DNA of 64,000 bases from an uncultured Clostridia bacterium. Its GTDB lineage: Bacteria > Bacillota > Clostridia > TANB77 > CAG-508. A program made the translations under genes and the position numbers. Numbering within the stretch: position 1 is the first letter of the stretch; each line of letters begins with the position of its first letter. This document shows, piece by piece, positions 25,504-35,051 of the stretch. The notes beneath the pieces were generated by a model that saw only the letters and a list, made by a program, of their open reading frames with translations, did not search any database and had not been told where the DNA came from. The DNA is taken from contig CALXVT010000003.1 of assembly GCA_944392175.1 (NCBI GenBank), forward strand, positions 33,699-97,698. Reading direction: 5' to 3'.

Positions 25504-25730
25504 ATTATATCATCTCTTTCTAAAGCTTTTCCTACAAGAAATCTAATTTCTTCTTTATATAATATATATTCAATACTCTATATAAATATGCATATAATAT
25601 TATTTTTATTTTCATTCACAAGCACAGATATTACTAACTTTATCCTTTGTCTTAGAGTTTCCATAAACTTGTGTACAATTGTTGTAGCAAAGAGACTTCA
25701 ATACAATATGAATGATTGTATTAATAAAAA
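25504..25730. other. Intergenic region between secA and the HD operon
   Basis: About 230 AT-rich bases. The small hairpin ATACAAT/ATTGTAT (about 25701-25721) is the only structure I see apart from the secA terminator that follows. It presumably contains the promoter of the four-gene operon, but no consensus promoter stands out. Confidence 0.4.
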
Positions 25731-25765
25731 AGAAGTGTAATCTGTTTTATTTAGGTTACACTTCT
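25731..25765 (-). terminator. Terminator of secA
   Basis: Stem AGAAGTGTAA/TTACACTTCT followed on the minus strand by a run of T, 59 bases after the secA stop. Confidence 0.88.
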
Positions 25766-25823
25766 TTTATTTTAAACTTTTTAAATTTTTTTATTTAAGT
25801 TTTAAAAGCTTTAAATATAGGTA

Positions 25824-28595
25824 TTATGCATTTTTTCCATGACAGTTTTTATATTTTAATCCTGAACCGCATGGACAAGGATCATTTCTACCAATCTTTG
25901 GTCCATCATTTACAATTGTTTGATGTGTATGATTTTTATCACTTTGCGCAAGTTTTCCATTAACTAAGTTTACAGCTGCTTCGTCAAATCCTTCTTTTGT
26001 ATCTTTTACATTAGAAGTTCTAACTACATTTCCAACTTTTTCAACATGTGAAAGTATTTTAACAACATCTAGTTTAATGTTTTCATTCATTTCATCAAAC
26101 ATATCTGTTCCTTCAATTCTATATTGAACAACTGGATCTTTTTGACCATAAGCACGAAGACCAATACCATTTTTTAGTTCTTCCATATCATCTATATGAT
26201 CCATCCATTTTTGATCAACAACTTTTAATAATACAACTCTTTCAAGTTCTCTTATTTCTTTTTCACCAAAGTCTTTTTCTTTAGCTTCATATTTTTCAAA
26301 TACTTTATTTGCAAGTTCATCAGAAAATTCTACTTGGTCAACATTATCAGCTTTAATTGTTTCTAATTCTGTTATTCCAAAAACATCTTGAACATCTTGC
26401 ATTAATGCTTCTTTGTTTAACTTTTCTCCATCAGTTAAAGTAAAGTGTGTTGATACAACAGCATCTACAACAGAATTGAACATTTTTTGAATATTGTCTT
26501 TTAAATCTTTACCATCAAGAACTTCTCTTCTTTCTTTATAAATAAGTTCTCTTTGTGCATTCATAACATCATCATATTTTAATACATTCTTTCTGATACT
26601 GAAGTTTCTTCCTTCAACTTTCTTTTGAGCATTTTCTACAGCTTTAGTAATAATTCTAGATTCTATTGGTAAATCTTCTGAAGCATTTAATTTGTCATAA
26701 ACTTTTGTAATTACATCTCCAGCGAATATTTTCATTAAATTATCATCTAAGCTTATATAAAATCTTGATGAACCTGGATCTCCTTGACGACCACTACGTC
26801 CACGTAATTGGTTATCAATTCTTCTTGATTCATGTCTTGATGTACCAATGATTTTTAATCCACCAGCATCAATTACTTTTTGTTTTTCATCTGCTATTTC
26901 TTTATCATATTTACTAACTAAATCTCTAAATACTTTTCTTGCATTAATAATATCTTGATCATCAGTTTCATTAAATGCTGTAGCTTGTTCTATCATTTCA
27001 TCTGAATATTTTTTACGCTTCATTTCTTGTTTAGCTAAATATTCACTATTTCCTCCAAGCATAATATCAGTACCACGACCAGCCATATTTGTTGCAATTG
27101 TTACTGCACCATATTTACCAGCTTGCGCGATAATTTCTGCTTCTCTTTCATGTGCTTTAGCATTTAATACTTGATGCTTAATTCCTTCTTTAGTTAATAT
27201 TTTACTTAATGCTTCTGATTTTTCTATTGAAACAGTACCAATTAGAACAGGTTGTCCTTTTTGATAGCTTTCTTTTACATCTTTTACTACTGCTCTAAAT
27301 TTAGCCTTTTCATTTTTATATATAATATCTGGCAAATCTTCTCTTATCATTGGTTTATTTGTTGGTATAGAAACAACATCTAAGTGATAAATTTCTTGGA
27401 ATTCTGCTTCTTCTGTCATTGCAGTACCAGTCATACCAGATAATTTTTCATACATTCTGAAGTAGTTTTGGAATGTAATTGTTGCAAGTGTTTTAGATTC
27501 ATCTGCAATTTTTACATGCTCTTTTGCTTCAATAGCTTGATGTAAACCATTATTGTATCTTCTTCCATACATAATACGTCCAGTAAATTCATCAACAATT
27601 AATACTTCTCCGTCTTTAACAATGTAATCTATATCTTTTTTCATTACACCATATGCACGTAATGCTTGATTTACATTGTGTACTATTTCTGAATTTTCTA
27701 AGTCATTAAAATTATCTACTTTAAAATATTCTTCTGCTTTTTTAATACCTTTTTGTGTAAGTGATGCAGATTTAGCTTTTAAATCTACTATATAATCATA
27801 TTTTTCATTATCTTCTGCTTGCTCCATATCTTCAACATTTTCTTCAACAATTACCTTTGATTCCAATGTTCTTACAAAGCTATCAGCTTTTTTGTATAAT
27901 TCTGATGATTTATTTGCTCTACCAGAAATAATAAGTGGTGTACGAGCCTCATCAATTAAAATACTATCTATTTCATCTACTATTGCATAGTTTAATTTTC
28001 TTTGAACTAATTGTTCTTTATATAAAACCATGTTATCTCTTAAATAATCAAATCCAAATTCATTATTTGTTCCATATGTTATATCTGCAGCATATGCTTT
28101 TCTTCTTTGGTCTGGTTCTAGTCCATTTACTACTAATCCTACAGAAAGTCCTAAGAATTTATATAATTTACCCATCCATTCACTATCTCTTTTAGCTAGG
28201 TAATCATTTACTGTTATAACATGAACACCTTTTCCTGTTAAAGCATTCAAATATGCTGGAAGTGTTGCAACAAGTGTTTTTCCTTCACCTGTTTTCATTT
28301 CAGCAATTCTACCTTGGTGTAATATAATACCACCAATTAATTGAACATCAAAATGTCTTAATCCTAATACTCTTTTAGACGCTTCCCTAACAACTGCAAA
28401 AGCTTCTGGTAATATATCATCTAAAGTTTTACCATTTTCTAATTGCTTTTTAAAATATTCTGTCTTTCCTGTTAGTTCTTTGTCTGATAATTTTGCCATT
28501 TCTGGTTCTAAGCTATTAATTTGCTCTACAATTGGCATTACTCTTTTTACTTCTTTTTCACTATATGTCTTAAAGATCTTTTTTAATACGCCCAT
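25824..28595 (-). CDS. secA: Preprotein translocase ATPase SecA
   Basis: 923 residues, full length. Motor ATPase that drives unfolded proteins through SecYEG. Walker [13 protein letters not shown], the [14 protein letters not shown]alker B, the [10 protein letters not shown] and RQGDPGSS motifs, and the C-terminal zinc-binding SEC-C tail [19 protein letters not shown] are all visible. ATG follows TAGGAGGCAAAAGACGA. It is monocistronic with its own terminator. Confidence 0.98.
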   Translation of the reverse strand: MGVLKKIFKTYSEKEVKRVMPIVEQINSLEPEMAKLSDKELTGKTEYFKKQLENGKTLDDILPEAFAVVREASKRVLGLRHFDVQLIGGIILHQGRIAEMKTGEGKTLVATLPAYLNALTGKGVHVITVNDYLAKRDSEWMGKLYKFLGLSVGLVVNGLEPDQRRKAYAADITYGTNNEFGFDYLRDNMVLYKEQLVQRKLNYAIVDEIDSILIDEARTPLIISGRANKSSELYKKADSFVRTLESKVIVEENVEDMEQAEDNEKYDYIVDLKAKSASLTQKGIKKAEEYFKVDNFNDLENSEIVHNVNQALRAYGVMKKDIDYIVKDGEVLIVDEFTGRIMYGRRYNNGLHQAIEAKEHVKIADESKTLATITFQNYFRMYEKLSGMTGTAMTEEAEFQEIYHLDVVSIPTNKPMIREDLPDIIYKNEKAKFRAVVKDVKESYQKGQPVLIGTVSIEKSEALSKILTKEGIKHQVLNAKAHEREAEIIAQAGKYGAVTIATNMAGRGTDIMLGGNSEYLAKQEMKRKKYSDEMIEQATAFNETDDQDIINARKVFRDLVSKYDKEIADEKQKVIDAGGLKIIGTSRHESRRIDNQLRGRSGRQGDPGSSRFYISLDDNLMKIFAGDVITKVYDKLNASEDLPIESRIITKAVENAQKKVEGRNFSIRKNVLKYDDVMNAQRELIYKERREVLDGKDLKDNIQKMFNSVVDAVVSTHFTLTDGEKLNKEALMQDVQDVFGITELETIKADNVDQVEFSDELANKVFEKYEAKEKDFGEKEIRELERVVLLKVVDQKWMDHIDDMEELKNGIGLRAYGQKDPVVQYRIEGTDMFDEMNENIKLDVVKILSHVEKVGNVVRTSNVKDTKEGFDEAAVNLVNGKLAQSDKNHTHQTIVNDGPKIGRNDPCPCGSGLKYKNCHGKNA

Positions 28596-28736
28596 TCGTC
28601 TTTTGCCTCCTAAATATAATTATCATGTGTACTATATCACTAAAATAAGTTTTTCGCAATAATTTATTCAAAAAAACATATATAAGATATCTTTTTCATA
28701 AAATTAAATATAAATATTCAGAAAGAGGTGCTAATT

Positions 28737-29270
28737 TTGTTTATATATAATATAAAAGTAAGCGGAAGTTTCCTTTTTAAAATCTTTTTTGTTATAGTTA
28801 CAATTATTATTGTAGTTGTATTTTCTATTTCTTGTTATAGAATATTTAACTTAGCTAAATCTAATGCAGATATTTCTGATAAATCTTCTAATGTTATAGA
28901 AATTACAACAAGCACATATACCAACATTTTAAAAGACTCTCACGAAAATATAGACAAATATGTAGGTAAATCATATAAGTTTTCTGGTTACATATATAGG
29001 GCATATGATTTTACAGAAGATCAATTTGTTCTGGCACGTGATATGGTTATTAGTTCTGATTATCAAACTTTAATTGTAGGATTTTTGTCAGAATATAAAG
29101 GAATTAAAGATTACTCAGATGACACATGGGTAGAAGTTACAGGAACAATAAAAAAAGTAGATTATCATGGTGATATGCCTGAACTACAAATCACTTCATT
29201 AAAAGAAATTGATAAGCCTACTGATGAATATGTATTTCCTCCAGATGACTCGTATGTTCCAACAGAATAA
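28737..29270 (+). CDS. Membrane-anchored OB-fold-like protein (DUF1980/TIGR03943-type C terminus)
   Basis: 177 residues from a TTG placed six bases after GAGGTG; a GTG within the ribosome site is rejected. One N-terminal membrane segment (KIFFVIVTIIIVVVFSISC) is followed by an extracytoplasmic domain: YVGKSYKFSGYIYRAYDF, FVLARDMV, and DTWVEVTGTIKKVDYHGDMPELQITSLKEI. This order resembles the C-terminal part of the DUF1980/TIGR03943 family, an OB-like barrel. The Cys right after the membrane segment could be a lipid anchor. It is divergent from secA and is closed by the terminator at 29299. Confidence 0.75.
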   Translation: MFIYNIKVSGSFLFKIFFVIVTIIIVVVFSISCYRIFNLAKSNADISDKSSNVIEITTSTYTNILKDSHENIDKYVGKSYKFSGYIYRAYDFTEDQFVLARDMVISSDYQTLIVGFLSEYKGIKDYSDDTWVEVTGTIKKVDYHGDMPELQITSLKEIDKPTDEYVFPPDDSYVPTE

Positions 29271-29298
29271 TTTTTATCCAATAATTTTCTTTATTTTA

Positions 29299-29334
29299 AA
29301 AACTGTAATACGTCTAAATGTATTACAGTTTTTT
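29299..29334. terminator. Terminator between convergent genes
   Basis: Twelve-base stem AAAACTGTAATA/TATTACAGTTTT, T-rich on both strands, between the gene ending at 29270 and the one ending at 29338. Confidence 0.88.
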
Positions 29335-29337
29335 AAT

Positions 29338-30432
29338 TTATCTCTCTAATATTGCTTTAACTACGCCTTTATCAATTAATGTACTAAATATGTTTTTTAT
29401 TATTATTAAAATAATAGGACCTATTACCATTCCCCAAACTCCTATAAATTTGAAACCTGTATACATTGCAATTAAAGTAAATATTGGATGAATTCCGATG
29501 TTTTTACTAACTAATTTAGGTTCTAAAAATTGTTTCGCAATTGACATTATTCCCCATAAAACTAGTATTGAAATTCCCATTATTATTTCTCCATTTAAAG
29601 CTGAAAAAACTGCCCAAGGTATCATCACTGCACCTGAGCCTAATATAGGTAGTGCATCAACAAACGCTATTCCTAATGCAATAAGAAGAGGATATTTTAT
29701 ATTCATTCCAACTATTTTTAATATATATAAGCCTATTACACATATTACAAATGAGATTAGAATTAATATTACTTGTGCTTTTAGGTAATTTCCTAATGAA
29801 TTTATTATTTCCTTTAAATGGGTGCCCAATTTTTTTGCCCAAGTTATTGGTAAATGATGCTCTATTTCATCTACCATATAAACTTTGTCAACACATATAA
29901 AATATAATGCAATTAATGTAATTGTTACATATATTGCAATAGTAGGTATTTGCGTCAGGATTTCGATAAATTTTGCTAGAGCATTTTTTATCCAAATTGT
30001 TATATTGTCGAAAAATTCATTTCCAGAATTTTGAATTATATTTTCTACTTGAGTTGGTAAATGTAATCTTGTTATTTCGAAATTATTTGTTATTTTTTCT
30101 ATACTGCTATATGCTTTATCTATATAGGTATTTACTCCCTGCATTAAATTTGACGCCTCCGAAACTAAAGTTGTTATTCCCCAAATTAATAATGAAGTTA
30201 TAATAGCAATACTAATTAAAAAAATTATTATACTACTTGTCCTTCTTTTTAGCTTAAATTTTTTCATGCAAAACTTAATTGGCGACTCTAGTATAAGTGC
30301 TAGTACAAATGCAATCAAAAAAGGCATATAAAAAATACTAAGTTTAAAAAACAAATAAATTATTAATATAGATAAAACTAGAAAAAATATTCTTTTTATA
30401 ACTTTAGAAACATATCCTAAATCAACAATCAT
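29338..30432 (-). CDS. AI-2E family transporter (PerM/YtvI-like membrane protein)
   Basis: 364 residues with about eight hydrophobic segments arranged as in the AI-2E exporter/PerM superfamily: paired N-terminal helices with a basic K-F-K-L-K-R-R loop, a long soluble amphipathic part (residues about 85-150), then a helical block ending ALGIAFVDALPILGSG and a C-terminal PKLVSKNIGIHP motif. This is a typical fingerprint. In Firmicutes such proteins include sporulation protein YtvI and sodium/proton exchangers; the substrate is unknown. ATG follows AAGGTGGTTGT. Confidence 0.88.
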   Translation of the reverse strand: MIVDLGYVSKVIKRIFFLVLSILIIYLFFKLSIFYMPFLIAFVLALILESPIKFCMKKFKLKRRTSSIIIFLISIAIITSLLIWGITTLVSEASNLMQGVNTYIDKAYSSIEKITNNFEITRLHLPTQVENIIQNSGNEFFDNITIWIKNALAKFIEILTQIPTIAIYVTITLIALYFICVDKVYMVDEIEHHLPITWAKKLGTHLKEIINSLGNYLKAQVILILISFVICVIGLYILKIVGMNIKYPLLIALGIAFVDALPILGSGAVMIPWAVFSALNGEIIMGISILVLWGIMSIAKQFLEPKLVSKNIGIHPIFTLIAMYTGFKFIGVWGMVIGPIILIIIKNIFSTLIDKGVVKAILER

Positions 30433-30496
30433 ACAACCACCTTATATTATTATATGTATATAATAAATAATTATGTCTTTATTATTGCATTAAAAG

Positions 30497-30523
30497 AAGA
30501 GGCAAGAAATAATCCTACCTCTT
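30497..30523 (-). terminator. Terminator of the CBS-domain gene
   Basis: Stem AAGAGG/CCTCTT with inner pairing, followed by CTTTTAAT on the minus strand, directly downstream of the stop at 30540. Confidence 0.7.
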
Positions 30524-30539
30524 TTACAATAATTGTTTA

Positions 30540-30977
30540 TTATTCTGCATTTTTAGTATTGCTCCAACAAATGTTACCAAAAGTATTACCTACGCATTCT
30601 GGTTCAATTTTCTCATTTTTAGCTAAATCTCCTATTGAAATAATTCCTACAACTTTATTTCCATCTACTATTGGTAATCTTCTTATTTGATATTCTGACA
30701 TTTTGTCTTCTACTGTTTTCATTTCATCTTCAGGTGTACAACTATATACATTTGAACTCATAATGTCTTTAACTTTAGTTGACTTACTGTCTTTATCACA
30801 AGCTATACATCTTAAAGCAATATCTCTATCTGTTACTACTCCAACTAATTTTTGATTTGTATCACATACAGGTAAATATCCAATATGTTTACTATTCATT
30901 AATTTAGCACAATCTGAAATTGTAGTATCAGGCAAACAATAACAAACATCATTACACATACAATCTTTTACTTTCAC
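30540..30977 (-). CDS. CBS-domain pair protein
   Basis: 145 residues from a GTG seven or eight bases after AAGAAGG; a longer start at 31031 adds 18 basic residues without a ribosome site. Two CBS units are seen: VKDCMCNDVCYCLP to LVGVVTDRDIALR, and VKDIMSSNVYSCTP to VVGIISIGDLAKN. Each G-V-V-T-D-R-D and G-I-I-S-I-G-D loop is the adenosyl-binding element. Stand-alone pairs sense AMP, ATP or S-adenosylmethionine. Several extra cysteines (C-M-C, C-Y-C) are unusual. Its regulatory target is unknown. Confidence 0.88.
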   Translation of the reverse strand: MKVKDCMCNDVCYCLPDTTISDCAKLMNSKHIGYLPVCDTNQKLVGVVTDRDIALRCIACDKDSKSTKVKDIMSSNVYSCTPEDEMKTVEDKMSEYQIRRLPIVDGNKVVGIISIGDLAKNEKIEPECVGNTFGNICWSNTKNAE

Positions 30978-31159
30978 TAAAAATACCTTCTTTGCTAAAA
31001 ATTTAAACTCTTTTCGGTATTTTGATTTCACTTTAAGAGTTGTAATATTTGTGAAATCAATTTAATTAATTTATTGCCACTAATATTTTCGTGGTTAAAT
31101 TGCTGGTATGATATTATGATATCCTTTTTTCCAAAAAAAATTCTTCATATTTTTTCCAA

Positions 31160-31540
31160 TTAAAAATCAACATATGGATTAAATCCCATTGGATATCTAA
31201 CTTGTATGCCTCTATTTTGAAAATTATTATATCTATTATCATTAATTTTTCTATTTAAAATTATAATTTTAATTAAATCCAATATAATATTTTTTGTTTC
31301 TTTTGTTGCATCTTTTATATTTAATTTTTTATAAATTTCTTCCGAAATTTCATTAATATTTGTTTCATTAATTTCTTTTGTTATTTCTTCAATGTATTTA
31401 TTAATCGTACTATTTAATTTTGGATATAATTTTTCCAATTCAAAATTATTATTATAACTATAATTATAATATGTAGGTTCTGGTTTTATATTATATCCTA
31501 ATACTGTTCTCATATACTCTTCATAATCACTATTTTGCAT
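31160..31540 (-). CDS. Hypothetical protein, 126 aa
   Basis: Starts at ATG after AAGGAGGAAGAATT. It is Asn/Tyr-rich with a disordered N terminus (YYNYSYNNN), a helical middle (ITKEINETNINEISEEIYKKL) and a tail ending YPMGFNPYVDF. There are no membrane segments and no recognised family. Native composition. It lies between the CBS gene and murD with clear gaps on both sides, so it is probably transcribed alone. Confidence 0.65.
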   Translation of the reverse strand: MQNSDYEEYMRTVLGYNIKPEPTYYNYSYNNNFELEKLYPKLNSTINKYIEEITKEINETNINEISEEIYKKLNIKDATKETKNIILDLIKIIILNRKINDNRYNNFQNRGIQVRYPMGFNPYVDF

Positions 31541-31610
31541 AATTCTTCCTCCTTATTGGCTTTATACAAAATATGTTTTATTCTAAGAATATGTGCATGT
31601 TCATAGAATA

Positions 31611-31647
31611 AAACAGAATTGCTAGGTTAATTCTAACAATTCTGTTT
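31611..31647 (-). terminator. Terminator of murD
   Basis: Stem AAACAGAATTG/CAATTCTGTTT with a T-rich tail on the minus strand, abutting the murD stop codon. Confidence 0.88.
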
Positions 31648-31650
31648 TTC

Positions 31651-33051
31651 TTAAAGATGATTCACTAAGTTTTTAAATTGATTTCCTCTATCAGCAAAAT
31701 TTTTAAACATATCAAAGCTTGCACTTGCTGGTGAAAATAGTACCACTTGACCTCTATTACTAATTTTGTTTGCAGTATCTACTGCTTCTTCTAACGTTTT
31801 GCATTCATAAATTGGAACAACTCTATTTTTTCTTTTGGCTTCATTTTCTACAGCTGTTTTTATTTTTTGAGCAGTAGCTCCAATTAATACTAGCCCTTTA
31901 ACTTTTTCTACAATATATTTACCTATTGGAGAATAATCTAAATTTTTATCATATCCACCTGCAATTAAAATAAGGTCTTCATCGTATGCTTTTAATCCAG
32001 CAATTGTTCTAGATGGACTAGAACTTGCAGAATCATTATACCATTTAACTCCGTTTAATTCTCTTACAAATTCAAGTCTATGCTCAACAGCATTAAATTC
32101 TTTAATCGCATCAACAGCTTGTTTTTCGTCTACAAATGGTTTTGTTGCTGCAAAAGCCGCACAAATATTTTCAAAATTATGTGTTCCTCTTAATTTTATT
32201 TCCTTAGTATTTAAAATATGTGTTCTAAGCTTATTATCACATTCTTTTATTAAATCACCATCAACAATATATCCATCATCCAACTTTTCTTTACTACTAA
32301 AATATATTACTTTAGAATTAGCTTCATTTTTACATTTTCTAGTAATTTCATTGTCATAATTTAAAATTAAAATATCATCTTCATTTTGATATTTAAAAAT
32401 ATTCTTTTTTGCTTCTATATATTCTTCATATGAGCTATGTATATTTAAATGATTTGGTGTAATATTTGTAATTATAGAAATATGTGGACTAACATCCATA
32501 CCCATTAATTGAAAACTGCTTAATTCTAATACAACAATATCATCTGGTTTCATTTCGGATAACTTGCTAAATAAAGGTGTTCCAATATTTCCTCCTAAAT
32601 AGCAATTTAAACCAGCATGTTTTAATATGGCATAAATTAAACTTGTAGTTGTAGTCTTTCCTTCACTTCCTGTAACTCCAATAATTTTACATGGGCACAT
32701 TTTCATTAACATTTCAATTTCAGTAGTTACAAGTGCTCCTCTATCTTCTTCCTTTTTTAATTCTGTTCTTGTAGGTAAACAGCTTGGAGATCTAAAAATA
32801 ATATCAAAACCATTTAATCTTTCTAAATTATTTTTTCCAAAAGAAAAAGACATAGAATATGTTTGTATCTTATTTAATAAATTTTCTGGTATTTCTTCCA
32901 TTTCTTTATCATCAAATACAGTTACATTTGCATTATATTTATGCATATATTCTATTAAAGGAATATTACTTACTCCAAGTCCAATTATTGCAACTTTTCT
33001 TCCATTTAAATAATTATTAAATTCTTGTAATTTTTCATTAACAAATTCCAA
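31651..33051 (-). CDS. murD: UDP-N-acetylmuramoylalanine--D-glutamate ligase
   Basis: 466 residues. A Rossmann N-terminal domain (VAIIGLGVSNIP) binds UDP-MurNAc-Ala; the central ATPase has GVTGSEGKTTTTSL, ELSSFQL, and NITPNHLNIHSSYEEY; the C-terminal ligase domain has NDSASSSPSRTIAGL and LIAGGYDKNLDY. It adds D-glutamate in cytoplasmic peptidoglycan precursor synthesis. The start is TTG, preceded by AAGAGGTG. It lies 15 bases after the cytidylate-kinase-like gene, so both are likely one operon. Confidence 0.97.
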   Translation of the reverse strand: MEFVNEKLQEFNNYLNGRKVAIIGLGVSNIPLIEYMHKYNANVTVFDDKEMEEIPENLLNKIQTYSMSFSFGKNNLERLNGFDIIFRSPSCLPTRTELKKEEDRGALVTTEIEMLMKMCPCKIIGVTGSEGKTTTTSLIYAILKHAGLNCYLGGNIGTPLFSKLSEMKPDDIVVLELSSFQLMGMDVSPHISIITNITPNHLNIHSSYEEYIEAKKNIFKYQNEDDILILNYDNEITRKCKNEANSKVIYFSSKEKLDDGYIVDGDLIKECDNKLRTHILNTKEIKLRGTHNFENICAAFAATKPFVDEKQAVDAIKEFNAVEHRLEFVRELNGVKWYNDSASSSPSRTIAGLKAYDEDLILIAGGYDKNLDYSPIGKYIVEKVKGLVLIGATAQKIKTAVENEAKRKNRVVPIYECKTLEEAVDTANKISNRGQVVLFSPASASFDMFKNFADRGNQFKNLVNHL

Positions 33052-33066
33052 GTTTTACACCTCTTT

Positions 33067-33750
33067 CTATATATTAATATATTCTAAAAGTTTGTTCATT
33101 GTATCTTCTGGTGTTTTATAATTTGTTACATCTATAACTTTTGTTATAGGATGAATCTTATAATATCCAGATTCTTGTTGTAATTTATCTCTTTCTTCAA
33201 TATGTTTTTTTAGTTCTTCTTCTGTTATCTTTCCTTTATATTGACTAATCTTTCTTCTTACTCTTTCATCAATATCTGCAATAAGTAAAAAATGATAGTC
33301 AACTTTTGGATACATATTTACAATATCTCTTGATGATAAAATAACATTATATTTTTGTTTGAATTTTTCTATAATATTTCTTCCAAATTCATATAATTTA
33401 TCATTATTTGCTACATTACTTATCTTAGATGTCGCCATAGAAGTTTCTAGGGACTGTAAATCTTCTTCTTTTACTTTTTTCTCATGAATATAAACAACAG
33501 TTTCTTTGTTTTCTAATTCAATTTTTAATTTCAACTTATCCATAATATTTTTCACATCTAAATGATTTAATTTGGATAAATTTTCTTTTTGTTCTAATAA
33601 GCCTGTTTTTATAATTCCATAAGAAATCGCTCTATATATATTTCCACCATGTAATAATATTGAATTTGGTATTTTTTCTAATAGTTTTCGACATACTGTT
33701 GTTTTACCAGTTCCAACATATCCTTCTATTCCTATTACAATATTACTCAT
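33067..33750 (-). CDS. Cytidylate kinase-like P-loop kinase
   Basis: 227 residues. P-loop GIEGYVGTGKTTVC at the N terminus, a central SSRDIVNMYPKVDYHFLL segment matching the CMP-kinase (G)RD-I-x-x-x-x-P-x-A motif, and the lid ADIDERVRRKISQYKGK. Overall the order fits cytidylate kinase, but the substrate loop after the P-loop reads GGNIYRAISY, like the G-x-x-Y-R of Cmk. It may be the housekeeping Cmk or a paralogue. It precedes murD on the same strand with a 15-base gap. Confidence 0.8.
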   Translation of the reverse strand: MSNIVIGIEGYVGTGKTTVCRKLLEKIPNSILLHGGNIYRAISYGIIKTGLLEQKENLSKLNHLDVKNIMDKLKLKIELENKETVVYIHEKKVKEEDLQSLETSMATSKISNVANNDKLYEFGRNIIEKFKQKYNVILSSRDIVNMYPKVDYHFLLIADIDERVRRKISQYKGKITEEELKKHIEERDKLQQESGYYKIHPITKVIDVTNYKTPEDTMNKLLEYINI

Positions 33751-33891
33751 GATTCTACCTCCTATATTACATATCCGGAGGTATTATATACTAATATGTT
33801 ATATTTTTCAAATTTTATAAAATTTATTTTTTGAATATTTTTTTATTTTATGCAAAAAATATTTATATATTCTTTAATGGAGGTGTCAAAT

Positions 33892-33984
33892 ATGGCAAAA
33901 AATAAAGAAAAGAAAAATAAAAAAACAAATAATGCGGAAAAACATAAACCAGTTAATAATGAAACTTTAAATGAACAAAAATAG
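33892..33984 (+). CDS. Small basic protein, 30 aa
   Basis: ATG seven bases after GGAGGTG, a strong site, giving MAKNKEKKNKKTNNAEKHK and a Glu/Gln-rich end. It is almost entirely charged and polar, with no hydrophobic core, so it is a disordered Lys-rich peptide that could bind nucleic acid. A hairpin terminator follows at 34013. The unit is isolated on the plus strand among minus-strand genes, and the strong site plus terminator argue that it is real. Confidence 0.65.
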   Translation: MAKNKEKKNKKTNNAEKHKPVNNETLNEQK

Positions 33985-34012
33985 GGATTCTAAAACCCTA
34001 TAAGTTAAACAA

Positions 34013-34040
34013 AAATACTGCTAAAATAATAGCAGTATTT
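34013..34040. terminator. Bidirectional terminator
   Basis: Perfect stem AAATACTGCT/AGCAGTATTT with an 8-base loop, between the 30-residue plus-strand gene and the convergent gene ending at 34049. Confidence 0.85.
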
Positions 34041-34048
34041 TATATGTC

Positions 34049-35029
34049 TTATTTCTTATATAATTTTACTATATTAAAAGCAATTATATATATAAATAGA
34101 AAATTAATAATTAACGCAATTTTTATTTGATTTAATAAATGTATATATAGATTAATGATATAAACCGTATTTTCTATATGCTCTTTTCCATTTTGAAAGT
34201 ATGTTGAATTGCTTGTTTCAAATAATTCATAATTTGTTTTTATAATACTTGACCCATAACCTATAATTTTATTATATTCCATTATACTATTAACATTTCC
34301 ATAATTTTTAGTTTTTTCAAAATATTCATTTTGTATTTTTTGAAAATCATATAATCTGTTAATTGCCTGAGATGTTTCATCACAATAATTTTTATATGTT
34401 TCATTTTTTAAAGATATATTAATAATAATTGTCAAATCAAATATTATGACTATAAATAACAATATAAAAAATATTATTAATGCAGGTTTATAAATATTTT
34501 TTAAGATATTAACAAAGTAAATTTTATACAAACATAAAATTGCTATACCTGATAATATAATTTCAACATAAACATATATATTTGTCCAAACAACATATAA
34601 ATTTTCATATAATAAAGTTAAAACACAAGTAATTATAAAAAATGCTACGTTAATTCCAATATCAACTATAAAATTTTCTTTGTTACAATTTTTTTCTTTA
34701 TATTCTATTGTTTTATATATTGATAAACCTATTATACTTAATCTTAAATACCAAGTTATTAATGTATAATTTAATAAAAAAAAGGCTATACTTAAAAATG
34801 CTATTTCTATGATACATTTTATAATTTTTTTCTTTTTATTATCTTCCGAATTATATGTTACAACTTTCCAAGTAACAAAATTAATTATCATTACAGAAAT
34901 AATATAAATAATTTGGAGTATTGTATCCATTGTTGTTGATGAACCATTTCCCATATCTGATATTAATATTATTTGTGATAAAATTATAATTAATATTACT
35001 ACAGTAATTTGTTTAATTTTTTTGTTCAT
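34049..35029 (-). CDS. Hypothetical multispanning membrane protein
   Basis: 326 residues with about nine hydrophobic segments (for example ITVVILIIILSQIILI, ILSGIAILCLYKIYFV, ALIIFFILLFIVIIFDL) and one large hydrophilic loop of about 70 residues before the last pair (LKNETYKNYCDETSQAINRLY). Family not recognised. ATG follows AAGGGGATATAA. It lies 22 bases after uvrA on the same strand and may be co-transcribed, though nothing suggests a repair role. Confidence 0.75.
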   Translation of the reverse strand: MNKKIKQITVVILIIILSQIILISDMGNGSSTTMDTILQIIYIISVMIINFVTWKVVTYNSEDNKKKKIIKCIIEIAFLSIAFFLLNYTLITWYLRLSIIGLSIYKTIEYKEKNCNKENFIVDIGINVAFFIITCVLTLLYENLYVVWTNIYVYVEIILSGIAILCLYKIYFVNILKNIYKPALIIFFILLFIVIIFDLTIIINISLKNETYKNYCDETSQAINRLYDFQKIQNEYFEKTKNYGNVNSIMEYNKIIGYGSSIIKTNYELFETSNSTYFQNGKEHIENTVYIINLYIHLLNQIKIALIINFLFIYIIAFNIVKLYKK

Positions 35030-35051
35030 TTATATCCCCTTTTATTAAAAT

